A stretch of 64,000 bases of DNA from Thermohalobaculum sp039815685 (GTDB lineage: Bacteria > Pseudomonadota > Alphaproteobacteria > Rhodobacterales > Rhodobacteraceae). A program made the translations under genes and the position numbers. Within the stretch, counting starts at the first letter, position 1. The number at the start of each line of letters is the position of its first letter. This document shows positions 15,465-23,533 of the stretch, one piece after another. Location of the stretch: positions 37,435-101,434 of the forward strand of contig JBCBYV010000018.1 in NCBI GenBank assembly GCA_039815685.1, written 5' to 3'. Below the pieces are notes generated by a model. The model was not told the origin of the DNA. It made no database searches and was given only the letters and a program-made list of their open reading frames with translations.

Positions 15465-17057
15465 ATGTACCAGAACGCCCGCCACCAGAAGACCGATGCC
15501 AGCACGCCGCAGGACACGCTCCCGAGCCCGCATCCAAGCCCCCTCGCAAGCCCATTGCCAGGCTACAGCCGGCGTGCACAGTCGCCGGGCGGTAGGCTCT
15601 TCGGCTCGGTGCTGGAGACCATCGGCAACACGCCCGTCGTCCGCCTGAACGCCCTCGCGCCCGCCCATGTCGACCTCTACGCCAAGCTCGAGGCCTTCAA
15701 CCCCATGGGCTCGGTCAAGGACCGCCTCGCCCTCGCCGTGATCGAGGGCGCGGAGCGGACGGGCGCGCTCAAGCGCGGGCAGACCGTGATCGAGGCGACG
15801 TCCGGCAATACCGGCATCGGCCTCGCCATGGTCTGCGCGCGAAAGGGCTATCCGCTGGTCATCGTCATGGCGGAGAATTTCAGCGTTGAGCGCCGCCGCC
15901 TCATGCGCTTCCTCGGCGCGAAAGTGATCCTGACCTCCGCCGCCGACCGTGGCACCGGCATGTTCGCCACCGCCGAGAAGCTGGCCGAGAAGCATGGCTG
16001 GTTCTTCACCCGCCAGTTCGAGAACGAGGCGAATGCCGAGATCCACGCCGCCACCACAGCGCGCGAGATCCTGAGCGATTTCGGCATGCGCGGGCTTGAC
16101 TACTGGGTCACGGGCGCCGGCACCGGGGGCACGCTGAACGGCGTTGCCCGCGTCCTGAAGACCGAGAGCCCGCGCACCCAGATCGTCGTTGCCGAGCCCG
16201 AGAACGCGCAAATACTCTCGAGCGACATCCCCCAAAAGCGCCGTGCGGACGGCGCCGCGGCGCGCAGCCACCCGATGTCCCGCGCCCACCCGGTGCAGGG
16301 CTGGACGCCCGACTTCATCCCCAAGCTCGCCGACGACGCGAAGGGAGCGGGGCATATCGACCGCTTCGTGCCCGTCTCGGGACATGAGGCGCTTCGCCTC
16401 GCCCGCGCGCTTGCCACCCGCGAAGGCATCTTCAGCGGCATCAGCGGCGGCGCGACCCTCGCCGCGGCCCTCAGAGTCGCGGAGAAGGCACGCGAAGGAG
16501 CGCGCATTCTCGCCATGATCCCCGATACGGGCGAGCGCTATCTCTCAACCCCGCTCTTCGAAGACATCCCCGCGGGCATGACGGAGGAAGAACGCGAGAT
16601 CGCCGCCTCCGTCCCACCGCTCCGCCGACAGCCCGCAGCCGAGACCGCGCGCCCGGCGGAGACCATCGACCCCGAGGCGGCCGCTTTCGTCGATGCGACC
16701 CTCTCGAACGCGCGCGAGCCCATCGTCATGGTCGGCTTCGAATGGTGCGAGTTCTGCTGGTCCGTCCGCCGCCTCTTCCAGAAGGCCGGCATCCCCTTCC
16801 GCGCGCTCGACATCGACACGGCCGCGTTTCGCGAGGGCGACCGCGGCGGCAAGATCCTCCGCGCCGTCTTCGCCCGCACCGGTGTGCGCACCGTGCCCCA
16901 GGTCTTCGTCGGCGGCACGCGCATTGGCGGTGCAGCCGACACGCTGGCGGCCTTCGAGGACGGGAGACTGCAATCGCATCTCGCCCGCCTCGATCCGCCG
17001 ATCACCCCGAAACCCGTGGCTAATCCGATGGCGTTGCTGCCCACCTGGACGCGCTGA
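15465..17057 (+). CDS. Cysteine synthase-glutaredoxin fusion protein
   Basis: The 530-residue protein joins two enzymes. Residues 45-370 are a fold-type II PLP enzyme of the CysK/CBS group: the PLP lysine is Lys85 in NPMGSVKDR, the substrate loop is TSGNTG (112-117), the phosphate cup is GTGGT (219-223), and PDTGERYLST (353-362) is the CysK-type end. Residues 400-510 are a glutaredoxin domain with CEFC (Cys428, Cys431), TVPQVFVGG (476-484) and a helix ending AFEDGRL. Residues 1-40 are a disordered Pro/Ser tail. AGGAGA precedes the ATG at 15465. CysK makes cysteine from O-acetylserine and sulfide; the fused glutaredoxin could supply reducing power or persulfide sulfur. The coupling is inferred. 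Confidence 0.9.
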   Translation: MYQNARHQKTDASTPQDTLPSPHPSPLASPLPGYSRRAQSPGGRLFGSVLETIGNTPVVRLNALAPAHVDLYAKLEAFNPMGSVKDRLALAVIEGAERTGALKRGQTVIEATSGNTGIGLAMVCARKGYPLVIVMAENFSVERRRLMRFLGAKVILTSAADRGTGMFATAEKLAEKHGWFFTRQFENEANAEIHAATTAREILSDFGMRGLDYWVTGAGTGGTLNGVARVLKTESPRTQIVVAEPENAQILSSDIPQKRRADGAAARSHPMSRAHPVQGWTPDFIPKLADDAKGAGHIDRFVPVSGHEALRLARALATREGIFSGISGGATLAAALRVAEKAREGARILAMIPDTGERYLSTPLFEDIPAGMTEEEREIAASVPPLRRQPAAETARPAETIDPEAAAFVDATLSNAREPIVMVGFEWCEFCWSVRRLFQKAGIPFRALDIDTAAFREGDRGGKILRAVFARTGVRTVPQVFVGGTRIGGAADTLAAFEDGRLQSHLARLDPPITPKPVANPMALLPTWTR

Positions 17058-17156
17058 GGCACGGCTCAGGCTTCGCCGCCGCCAGGGGCGCCGTTGCGGC
17101 CATCCCCGGCGGCGGATACCGTTGAGGCCCACGCCACCCAGGGCGAAGGGCAGCCA

Positions 17157-17555
17157 ATGGCCGAACCCGACACCAAAATCCGCCAGAAGGCCGGGATCAC
17201 CGAACTCCGGCTCCGCCTCGTCTGGCCGGACCGCGGCATGCTGGGCCCTGGAAAGGCGGATCTCCTCGAGCTCATCGCCGAGACGGGCAGCATTTCCGCC
17301 GCCGGCCGCGCCATGGGCATGAGCTACAAGCGCGCCTGGACCCTCGTCAGCACACTGAACGACATGTTCGCCGAACCGCTGGTCCACCGCGCCAGGGGCG
17401 GCTCACAAGGCGGGGGTGCGATCCTCACGGACACCGGCCGGCAGGTCCTCGCGCATTACCGCGCCTTCGAGCGGAGCTGCGCCGAGGCGGGCGCACCGGA
17501 GATCGCGGCCCTCGAACGCCTGATGAAATCGCAGATACCCACGGAAGACGGTTGA
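17157..17555 (+). CDS. ModE-type winged-helix regulator without molybdate-binding domains
   Basis: The 132-residue product matches the N-terminal DNA-binding domain of ModE: LLELIAETGSISAAGRAMGMSYKRAWTLV is the helix-turn-helix part, followed by the GGSQGGGAILTDTG wing. Full ModE has two additional MOP domains that bind molybdate; here the protein ends after the first domain. The gene lies 67 bases before modA and on the same strand, so it very likely controls molybdate uptake. How it senses metal without MOP domains is unclear; ModC in this operon does carry a MOP-like end. The start at 17157 follows a GAAGGGCAG binding site. Confidence 0.8.
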   Translation: MAEPDTKIRQKAGITELRLRLVWPDRGMLGPGKADLLELIAETGSISAAGRAMGMSYKRAWTLVSTLNDMFAEPLVHRARGGSQGGGAILTDTGRQVLAHYRAFERSCAEAGAPEIAALERLMKSQIPTEDG

Positions 17556-17572
17556 ACGGGCGCAGCCTAGGG

Positions 17573-17597
17573 GCGATATTCCCGCGCGGCTATAACC
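17573..17597. promoter_or_regulatory. Possible ModE-type operator before modA
   Basis: GCGATATT at 17573-17580 and TATAACC at 17591-17597 form an imperfect AT-rich dyad in a GC-rich gap between the regulator gene and modA. It recalls the CGnTATAT...ATATAACG layout of ModE sites. Only about half of the positions agree, so this is a suggestion. Confidence 0.3.
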
Positions 17598-17622
17598 CTG
17601 CCGGAGACCTCCCCTGCAGCCC

Positions 17623-18423
17623 ATGTCACAGATACGCTCCTACCTGCGGGCGCTTGGGTATGCGCTCCTCGCCGCAATGCTCTGCATCGCACCGGCGCGT
17701 GCATCGGACCTCACGATCTTTGCCGCCGCGAGCCTCAAGGAAGCGCTGGAAGAGGTAACGGCCCTCTGGACGGCCGAGGGCGGTGAGCCCACTCGCACCT
17801 CCTTCGCCGGTAGTGCAGCGCTCGCGCGCCAGATCGCGCGGGGTGCACCGGCGGATGTCTTCATCTCAGCGAACACCGCCTGGATGACCTACCTGGCCGA
17901 AGACGGCGCGGTTGCGGCCGAGACCCACCGCGGCCTCCTCGCGAACCGTCTCGTGCTGATCGCCCCGAGCGAGGCCGCACAGCCTGCAAGCGTTCTGCAC
18001 GAGCCACCGACGCTCTCGACGGAAACGGCCGCGGCGTTCTTTCACCGGCTCGGCGACGGCAGGCTGGCCATGGCGTTCGTCGACGCGGTCCCCGCTGGCA
18101 TATATGGCAAGGCAGCACTCGAAATGCTCGGCCTCTGGCCAAGGCTCTCCCGCAGCGTCGTGCAGACCGATAATGTGCGCACGGCCCTTGCCCTTGTCGC
18201 GCGGGGCGAGACGCCGCTCGGCATCGTCTACGCCACCGATGCGCTGGCGGAGCCGCGCGTCACGGTGCTCGCGCGCTTTCCGAAGGAGAGCCATCCGCCG
18301 ATCACCTACCCCGTGGCGGCCATTGCCGGACGCGAGACCCGTGCCGCGCCGTTTCTCTCCTTCCTCTCGACCGAGCCCGCGCGTGGCACCTTCGCCCGGC
18401 ACGGCTTCATACCGCTGCCCTGA
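17623..18423 (+). CDS. modA: Molybdate ABC transporter, periplasmic binding protein
   Basis: ModA captures molybdate in the periplasm for ModBC. The 266-residue protein has a signal peptide (cleavage near ARASD at about 27) and the family opening LTIFAAASLKEALEEV, then SFAGSAALARQIARGAPADVFISAN, which holds the Ser and Ala positions that bind the oxyanion, and YGKAALEMLGLW, DNVRTALALVARGETPLGIVYATDA toward the C-terminus. It is followed after three bases by modB. All features of an intact ModA are present. Confidence 0.93.
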   Translation: MSQIRSYLRALGYALLAAMLCIAPARASDLTIFAAASLKEALEEVTALWTAEGGEPTRTSFAGSAALARQIARGAPADVFISANTAWMTYLAEDGAVAAETHRGLLANRLVLIAPSEAAQPASVLHEPPTLSTETAAAFFHRLGDGRLAMAFVDAVPAGIYGKAALEMLGLWPRLSRSVVQTDNVRTALALVARGETPLGIVYATDALAEPRVTVLARFPKESHPPITYPVAAIAGRETRAAPFLSFLSTEPARGTFARHGFIPLP

Positions 18424-18426
18424 GAG

Positions 18427-19134
18427 ATGGAGGCCCTGCCACCCGATCTGATCGACGCCATTCTGCTGTCGCTGAAAGTCTCGCTCACGGCGACGATCCT
18501 AAGCCTGCCGGCAGGCGTCCTGGCAGCTTACGCGCTGGCGCGGTGGCGCTTCCCGGGTCGGCAGATCCTGAATGGGCTCGTCCACCTGCCATTGATCCTG
18601 CCGCCCGTGGTCACGGGCTACCTGCTCCTTCTCGCCTTCGGCACGCGCGGGCCGATCGGCGGGTTTCTGGAGGCGCAGTTCGGCCTCACCCTCGCCTTTC
18701 GATGGACTGGCGCAGCGCTCGCCGCCGCGATCATGGCCTTCCCGCTCCTCGTCCGCGCGATCCGCCTCTCGATCGAGGCGGTCGATCCGAAGCTGGAGGA
18801 GGCGGCGGCAACCCTCGGCGCCTCGCGCGTCTGGGTGTTCGCGACGGTTACGCTGCCGCTTATCCTTCCGGGCATTCTCGCGGGCACCATCCTCGCCTTC
18901 GCCAAGGCCATGGGCGAGTTCGGGGCGACCATCACCTTCGTCTCGAACATTCCTGGCGAGACGCAGACCATCCCTACGGCCATCTATGCGCTGCTGCAGG
19001 TTCCGGGCCGCGAGGGAGCCGCCAGCACCCTCGTGCTCATCTCCATCGCCATCGCCATGGCCGCCCTCCTGCTCTCCGAGGCCGTCTCGCGCCGCGTCGC
19101 CGCGCGGATCGGAGGGCGGGAGGCGCCCGCGTGA
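18427..19134 (+). CDS. modB: Molybdate ABC transporter, permease
   Basis: ModB forms the membrane channel of the molybdate importer. The 235-residue protein has about five to six hydrophobic segments and the permease signature for contact with the ATPase, EEAAATLGASRVWVFATVTLPLILPGI (about residues 124-150). Other ModB landmarks are PLILPPVVTGYLLLLAFG and GEFGATITFVSNIPGETQTIP. Its stop codon overlaps the GTG start of modC (GTGA), so translation is coupled. Confidence 0.94.
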   Translation: MEALPPDLIDAILLSLKVSLTATILSLPAGVLAAYALARWRFPGRQILNGLVHLPLILPPVVTGYLLLLAFGTRGPIGGFLEAQFGLTLAFRWTGAALAAAIMAFPLLVRAIRLSIEAVDPKLEEAAATLGASRVWVFATVTLPLILPGILAGTILAFAKAMGEFGATITFVSNIPGETQTIPTAIYALLQVPGREGAASTLVLISIAIAMAALLLSEAVSRRVAARIGGREAPA

Positions 19135-20228
19135 GCCTCGATCTCGCCATCACCCATCGCTTCCCGGGCTTCAGTCTCGAGGCAGCCTTCACCGCGCCCA
19201 ACGGCGTGACGGCGCTCTTCGGCCGCTCGGGTTCGGGCAAGACCACCATCGCGAACGCCATCGCCGGGCTGCTTCGCCCCGATGCCGGTCGTATCGCGGT
19301 CGAGGATACGGTGCTCCTCGACACCGCCGCGGGACAGCACATCGCACCCCATCGCCGTCGCATCGGCTACGTCTTTCAGGAAGCCCGCCTCTTCCCCCAC
19401 CTCAGCGTACGCCGAAACCTCCTCTACGGTCGCTGGTTCAGCGGTGGCGGTGGGAGCGCCGGAACACGCGACGACCTCGCGCGCATCACCGACCTCTTGG
19501 GGCTCAACGCCCTCCTCGACCGCGCACCCGGCGCATTGTCGGGTGGGGAGCGTCAGAGGGTCGCCCTCGGCCGTGCGCTCCTCGCGAGACCCCGAATGCT
19601 TGTGATGGACGAGCCCCTTGCGGCTCTCGATGAAGAGCGGAAGGCTGAGATCCTGCCCTATCTCGAACGGCTGCGGGACGAAGCGGCGGTGCCCATCCTC
19701 TTTGTCAGCCACAACCTCGCGGAAGTCGCCCGCCTTGCAACGACGCTCGTGGTGCTCGATGCGGGGCGCGTCACGACGGCAGGGCCACTCATCGATATCC
19801 TCGCGGATCCCGACGCCGTGCCAGCGCTTGGCATCCGGGACGCGGGCTCGGTGCTGACAGGCCGTGTCATCACCCATCACGCCGATGGTCTGAGCGAGAT
19901 CGAAGTCGCTGCAGGCCGGCTTCTACTCCCCCATGTCGCTGCCGTCCCGGGCGCGCATCTGCGCATCCGCATCGCGGCGCAAGACGTCATCCTGGCCCGA
20001 GAGGAGCCAACAGCGCTCTCGGCCCTCAACATCCTGCCGGCGCGCGTCACATCGGTCCGGCCCGGTAATGGCCCGGGCGTCATGGTCCGTCTCGACGCAG
20101 CGGGCGACAGCCTGCTTGCACGCATCACCAAACGCTCGGCCGAACGCCTCGCCCTCGCCCCGGGCGTAAGCTGCTATGCCATCGCCAAGGCCGTCTCAGT
20201 CGCGCCTATGGATATCGGGCAGTCGTGA
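19131..20228 (+). CDS. modC: Molybdate ABC transporter, ATP-binding protein
   Basis: ModC powers molybdate import. The 365-residue protein starts with GTG inside the modB stop. It has Walker A GRSGSGKTT (31-39), Q-loop VFQEARLFPHL, signature LSGGERQRV, Walker B MLVMDEPLAALD and the switch histidine in LFVSHN. Residues after about 290 (LSALNILPARVTSV...) form the MOP-like C-terminal domain usual in ModC, which can bind molybdate and slow transport. With the one-domain regulator upstream, this may be the only MOP domain in the cluster. Confidence 0.94.
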   Translation: MSLDLAITHRFPGFSLEAAFTAPNGVTALFGRSGSGKTTIANAIAGLLRPDAGRIAVEDTVLLDTAAGQHIAPHRRRIGYVFQEARLFPHLSVRRNLLYGRWFSGGGGSAGTRDDLARITDLLGLNALLDRAPGALSGGERQRVALGRALLARPRMLVMDEPLAALDEERKAEILPYLERLRDEAAVPILFVSHNLAEVARLATTLVVLDAGRVTTAGPLIDILADPDAVPALGIRDAGSVLTGRVITHHADGLSEIEVAAGRLLLPHVAAVPGAHLRIRIAAQDVILAREEPTALSALNILPARVTSVRPGNGPGVMVRLDAAGDSLLARITKRSAERLALAPGVSCYAIAKAVSVAPMDIGQS

Positions 20229-20252
20229 CCTGTTGCGCCAACCCGCGATGGG

Positions 20253-20271
20253 GCGCTCGCTTGCAGAGCGC
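20253..20271 (+). terminator. Hairpin after modC
   Basis: GCGCTC and GAGCGC pair across a seven-base loop 25 bases downstream of the modC stop, in the 99-base gap before tupB. There is no T-run, so it may only partly separate the mod and tup transcripts. Confidence 0.25.
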
Positions 20272-20327
20272 TCTCTCCGCTGTCATTTGTTCCACACGAG
20301 AGCAAAGAACGGAGAAAACAGCGCAGA

Positions 20328-21035
20328 ATGCAGGATTTTGCAGAAGCTTTCCTGCTCGCGTTCGGCCTTCTCGCCTCAGCGGATGCCGATCTCATCGAGA
20401 TCGTCGGCCTCTCGCTCTATGTGAGCCTCAGCGCGACGGCCGTGGCATGCGCGATCGGCTTGCCTGCGGGCGCAGCCCTCGCCGTGACGCGCTTTAGGGG
20501 CCGCGGCGCCCTGCTGGTTTTCGTCAATTCTCTCATGGGGTTACCGCCCGTCGTTGTCGGGCTTATCGTCTACCTGATGCTGAGCCGCGCGGGACCCCTC
20601 GGCGTCCTCGGCCTACTCTACACACCCACGGCAATGATCATCGCGCAGACGATCCTGATCACGCCCATCGTCATCGCCCTCTCCCGCCAAGTGCTCGAAG
20701 ACCTGCATGCCGAATACGCGGAGCAGTTCCGCTCCCTCAGCATTGGTCCGGTCGATGCGACACGGGCGCTGCTCTGGGACGGTCGCTTCGCCCTCCTCAC
20801 CGTCGCTCTCGCCGGTTTCGGCCGTGCCGTCGCGGAGGTCGGTGCCGTGATCGTCGTTGGCGGCAATATCGACCACCTCACGCGCGTCATGACGACCGCC
20901 ATCGCGCTGGAGACCGCAAAGGGAAACCTCGCCCTCGCCCTCGCCCTCGGCATCGTGCTTCTGGTCATCGCCCTCGGGATAAACGCGGTCGTCCTGTCGG
21001 TGCGCCAGACGGCGTCGAGCCAGACCCATGCGTGA
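20328..21035 (+). CDS. tupB: Tungstate ABC transporter, permease TupB
   Basis: The 235-residue protein has about five to six hydrophobic segments and the TupB-type lines GLSLYVSLSATAVACAIGLPAG, NSLMGLPPVVVGLIVYLMLSRAGPLG and, at the ATPase contact, ALLWDGRFALLTVALAGFGRAVAEVGAVIVVGGNI, followed by RVMTTAIALET. These separate it from ModB. TupABC imports tungstate with very high affinity; close relatives can also carry vanadate or molybdate. The end overlaps the tupC start by eight bases. A binding site GGAG lies about 12 bases before the ATG. Confidence 0.88.
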   Translation: MQDFAEAFLLAFGLLASADADLIEIVGLSLYVSLSATAVACAIGLPAGAALAVTRFRGRGALLVFVNSLMGLPPVVVGLIVYLMLSRAGPLGVLGLLYTPTAMIIAQTILITPIVIALSRQVLEDLHAEYAEQFRSLSIGPVDATRALLWDGRFALLTVALAGFGRAVAEVGAVIVVGGNIDHLTRVMTTAIALETAKGNLALALALGIVLLVIALGINAVVLSVRQTASSQTHA

Positions 21036-21765
21036 TCACACAGGGAGCATGGAGGACGATCTGCTTCTGCCGCTCAGCATCGAGGGCCTCCGCCTAGAGG
21101 TTGAGGGGCAGCTGCTGCTGGACGGTATTGACCTCACACTCGCCAGCCGTGACATCACCGTCGTCATGGGGGCCAACGGCGCCGGGAAAAGCCTGTTTCT
21201 GAGAGTGTTACACGGGCTTGTTGAGCCCGGCTCTGGGCGGATCAGCTGGGCCGGGCGGCCAAATTCGGCAGCCACGCGGCATGCGCAGGCGATGGTCTTC
21301 CAGAAGCCGGTCCTGCTCCGCCGATCGGTTGCTGCGAATATCGACTTTGTGCTGAGGGCGCGGGGCGGGCCGAACCCTCGGCGGCGCGATGCCCTGCTCT
21401 CGCATGTCGGTCTGTTGTCGCAAGCGCGCCAGCCCGCGCGCGCCCTCTCCGGCGGCGAGCAGCAGCGCCTTGCCGTCGCACGCGCGCTTGCCACCGACCC
21501 CTCGGTGCTCATGATGGATGAGCCGACCGCAAGCCTCGACCCGGCATCTACAGCGTCTATCGAGGCAATCGTCCTCGGCGCGCGCGACGCTGGCACGAAG
21601 GTCATCTTCGTGACGCATGACATCGGGCAGGCGCGGCGCATCGCTGATGAGGTAGTGTTCCTGCATCGAGGACGGGTCGCAGAGCACGCCCGCGCGGAAC
21701 AGTTCTTCGCTGAGCCATCCTCTGAGGCGGCGCGGGCCTATCTCGCCGGCCGCCTCCTCCTCTGA
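21028..21765 (+). CDS. tupC: Tungstate ABC transporter, ATP-binding protein TupC
   Basis: The 245-residue protein is a single ABC ATPase domain with Walker A MGANGAGKS (about 47-55), Q-loop MVFQKPVLLRRSV, signature ALSGGEQQRLAVARAL, Walker B VLMMDEPTASLD and switch VTHD. It lacks the MOP extension found in ModC, as expected for TupC. The ATG at 21028 lies inside tupB; an alternative ATG at 21049 sits just behind GGGAGC and would shorten the protein by seven residues. TupA follows after 22 bases. Confidence 0.88.
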   Translation: MRDHTGSMEDDLLLPLSIEGLRLEVEGQLLLDGIDLTLASRDITVVMGANGAGKSLFLRVLHGLVEPGSGRISWAGRPNSAATRHAQAMVFQKPVLLRRSVAANIDFVLRARGGPNPRRRDALLSHVGLLSQARQPARALSGGEQQRLAVARALATDPSVLMMDEPTASLDPASTASIEAIVLGARDAGTKVIFVTHDIGQARRIADEVVFLHRGRVAEHARAEQFFAEPSSEAARAYLAGRLLL

Positions 21766-21787
21766 CGCTGATGCAGAGGGCCCCTAG

Positions 21788-22597
21788 ATGAGACGGACGC
21801 TCATGATCACCGCCGCAGTGATGTGTGGCGGGCTCGCGGTTGCGGCGGAGCGATCGATCATCGTGCAGTCAACGACTTCGACATCGAATTCAGGGCTTTA
21901 CGACCATCTCCTGCCAGAGTTCGAGCGAGAGACAGGCATCCGCGTCAACGTCGTCGCCGTCGGCACCGGGCAAGCGATCCGGAGCGCACGGAACTGCGAC
22001 GGCGACCTGCTGATCGTCCACGCGACGGAGGCCGAAGAGGCCTTCGTGGCTGCGGGCTACGGGGCGAAGCGGTACGATCTTATGTACAACGACTTCGTCA
22101 TCGTCGGCCCGGAAGCGGACCCCGCAGGCATCCGCGGAGGGCGCGATGTGCCGGCAGCTCTGGCGAAGATCGCCGAGACCGAGGCGCCATTCGCCTCGCG
22201 CGGCGACGACAGTGGCACGCATATGCGGGAGCGCGCGCTCTGGCGCGCGGCCGGGTTGGTGCCCGACGCGGCCTCCGGCACGTGGTATCGGGAAACTGGA
22301 TCAGGCATGGGCGCCACGCTGAACCTCGCCTCGGGGATGGGCGCTTACACGATGACGGATCGAGCGACCTGGATCAGCTTCGGGAACAAGGGCGATCTCA
22401 CGGTCCTGGTGGAGGGCGATCCCGCACTCTTCAACCAGTACGGTGTGGTGCCGGTCAGCGCCGACAGATGCCCGTCCGTCCGCGCGGCAGAGGCACAGAT
22501 CTTCACGGATTGGCTGCTCTCGGCCGAGGGTCAGGCCGCCATCGCAGCCTTTCGGGTCGATAACCAGCAGCTCTTCTTCCCGAATGCGAGCCCTTGA
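21788..22597 (+). CDS. tupA: Tungstate ABC transporter, periplasmic binding protein TupA
   Basis: The 269-residue protein has a signal peptide (about residues 1-20) followed directly by IIVQSTTSTSNSGLYDHLLPEF, which contains the TTTS-type oxyanion-binding motif of TupA. SRGDDSGTHMRERALW (about 136-151) holds the Arg/Ser/Thr set that completes the site, and YTMTDRATWI lies toward the end. This set is found in TupA and the vanadate-binding VupA group but not in ModA. It is the last gene of the set, after its permease and ATPase, and it is convergent with livF. Confidence 0.9.
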   Translation: MRRTLMITAAVMCGGLAVAAERSIIVQSTTSTSNSGLYDHLLPEFERETGIRVNVVAVGTGQAIRSARNCDGDLLIVHATEAEEAFVAAGYGAKRYDLMYNDFVIVGPEADPAGIRGGRDVPAALAKIAETEAPFASRGDDSGTHMRERALWRAAGLVPDAASGTWYRETGSGMGATLNLASGMGAYTMTDRATWISFGNKGDLTVLVEGDPALFNQYGVVPVSADRCPSVRAAEAQIFTDWLLSAEGQAAIAAFRVDNQQLFFPNASP

Positions 22598-22663
22598 GGC
22601 AGTCGAAGAAGGAGCCTTCGAAAGGCGGCCCGAACGCCTCGCGGCGATGCGCCTGAAACCGCG

Positions 22664-23533
22664 TCAGCCGCCGAGGAAGAGGCGGCCGACATCGGGGTTT
22701 TCGAGGAGGTCGTCGCCCTTGCCGGCGATGGCGACCTCGCCGGAGACGAGGACATAGCCGATATCGGCGAACTCCAGGCCCTTCTTGGCGTTTTGCTCAA
22801 CCATCACGATGGTCTTGCCCTCTACCTGCTGCAGGTCGGCGAGGATCTCAAAGACCATGTCGATGAAGCGGGGCTCGAGCCCGATGGAGGGCTCGTCGAC
22901 GAGTAGCACCTCGGGGTTCATGACGAGGGCGCGGCTGATCTCGAGGAGGCGCCGCTCGCCGCCCGAGAGGACCTTGGCCTGGTGCTTCCGGCGGGCAGCG
23001 AGGCGGGGGTACTTCTCGAACACCCTCTCCGCCGCCTCCTTCGCCTCGGCGGGCTTCTCCTTCAGAAACCCGCCCATCCAGAGGTTTTCCTCGACGGTCA
23101 TGCCCGGAAAGACGGACTTGTCCTGCAGGATGTAGGCGATGCCAGCTTCGCGCAGTTTCGAGGACGGGGAGAGAGCGGAGATGTCCCGCTTCTGTGGCCC
23201 ATCGCCCACGAGGACCTTGCCCGAGAAGATGTTGTTGAAGCCGAATATCGCGTGGAGGATTGTGGACTTACCGGCGCCGTTCGGCCCGATCAGGCAGAGT
23301 GACTGCTTGCGCGCCACGCGGAGGTTGATGCCGTGCAGGATCTCCATGCGGCCATAGCCCGCGTGCAGGTTCTCGAGGCTGAGATAGGGGTCGTTGCCCG
23401 CCAGCGCCTCAAGCGACGGAACGTCAACATGCTGGGCGATGGCGGCGGCCTGCTGGGTGACGGCTTCGACCGAGAGCACGGTGCTGACATCGCCGCCATG
23501 GTAGCCGCCGGCGCGCTGCTTCTCCTCGCTCAT
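22664..23533 (-). CDS. livF: Branched-chain amino acid ABC transporter, ATP-binding protein LivF
   Basis: The 289-residue protein is one of the two ATPases of a Liv-type importer. After an unusual N-terminal extension of about 48 residues (no motif) comes the ABC domain with LSLENLHAGYGRMEIL, Walker A IGPNGAGKST, ILQDKSVFPGMTVEENLWMG at the Q-loop region, signature VLSGGERRLLEI, Walker B VLLVDEPSIGLEP and VEQNAKKGLEF as the LivF-type end. LivF is normally near 240 residues. Its ATG overlaps the livG stop by one base (TGATG). It is the last gene of the livKHMGF set. Confidence 0.88.
   Translation of the reverse strand: MSEEKQRAGGYHGGDVSTVLSVEAVTQQAAAIAQHVDVPSLEALAGNDPYLSLENLHAGYGRMEILHGINLRVARKQSLCLIGPNGAGKSTILHAIFGFNNIFSGKVLVGDGPQKRDISALSPSSKLREAGIAYILQDKSVFPGMTVEENLWMGGFLKEKPAEAKEAAERVFEKYPRLAARRKHQAKVLSGGERRLLEISRALVMNPEVLLVDEPSIGLEPRFIDMVFEILADLQQVEGKTIVMVEQNAKKGLEFADIGYVLVSGEVAIAGKGDDLLENPDVGRLFLGG

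Noticed and set aside
21788..22597. Calling tupA a phosphate or second molybdate binding protein
   Set aside because: The TTSTSNSGL and SRGDDSGTH motifs and the TupB/TupC partners fit tungstate-type proteins.
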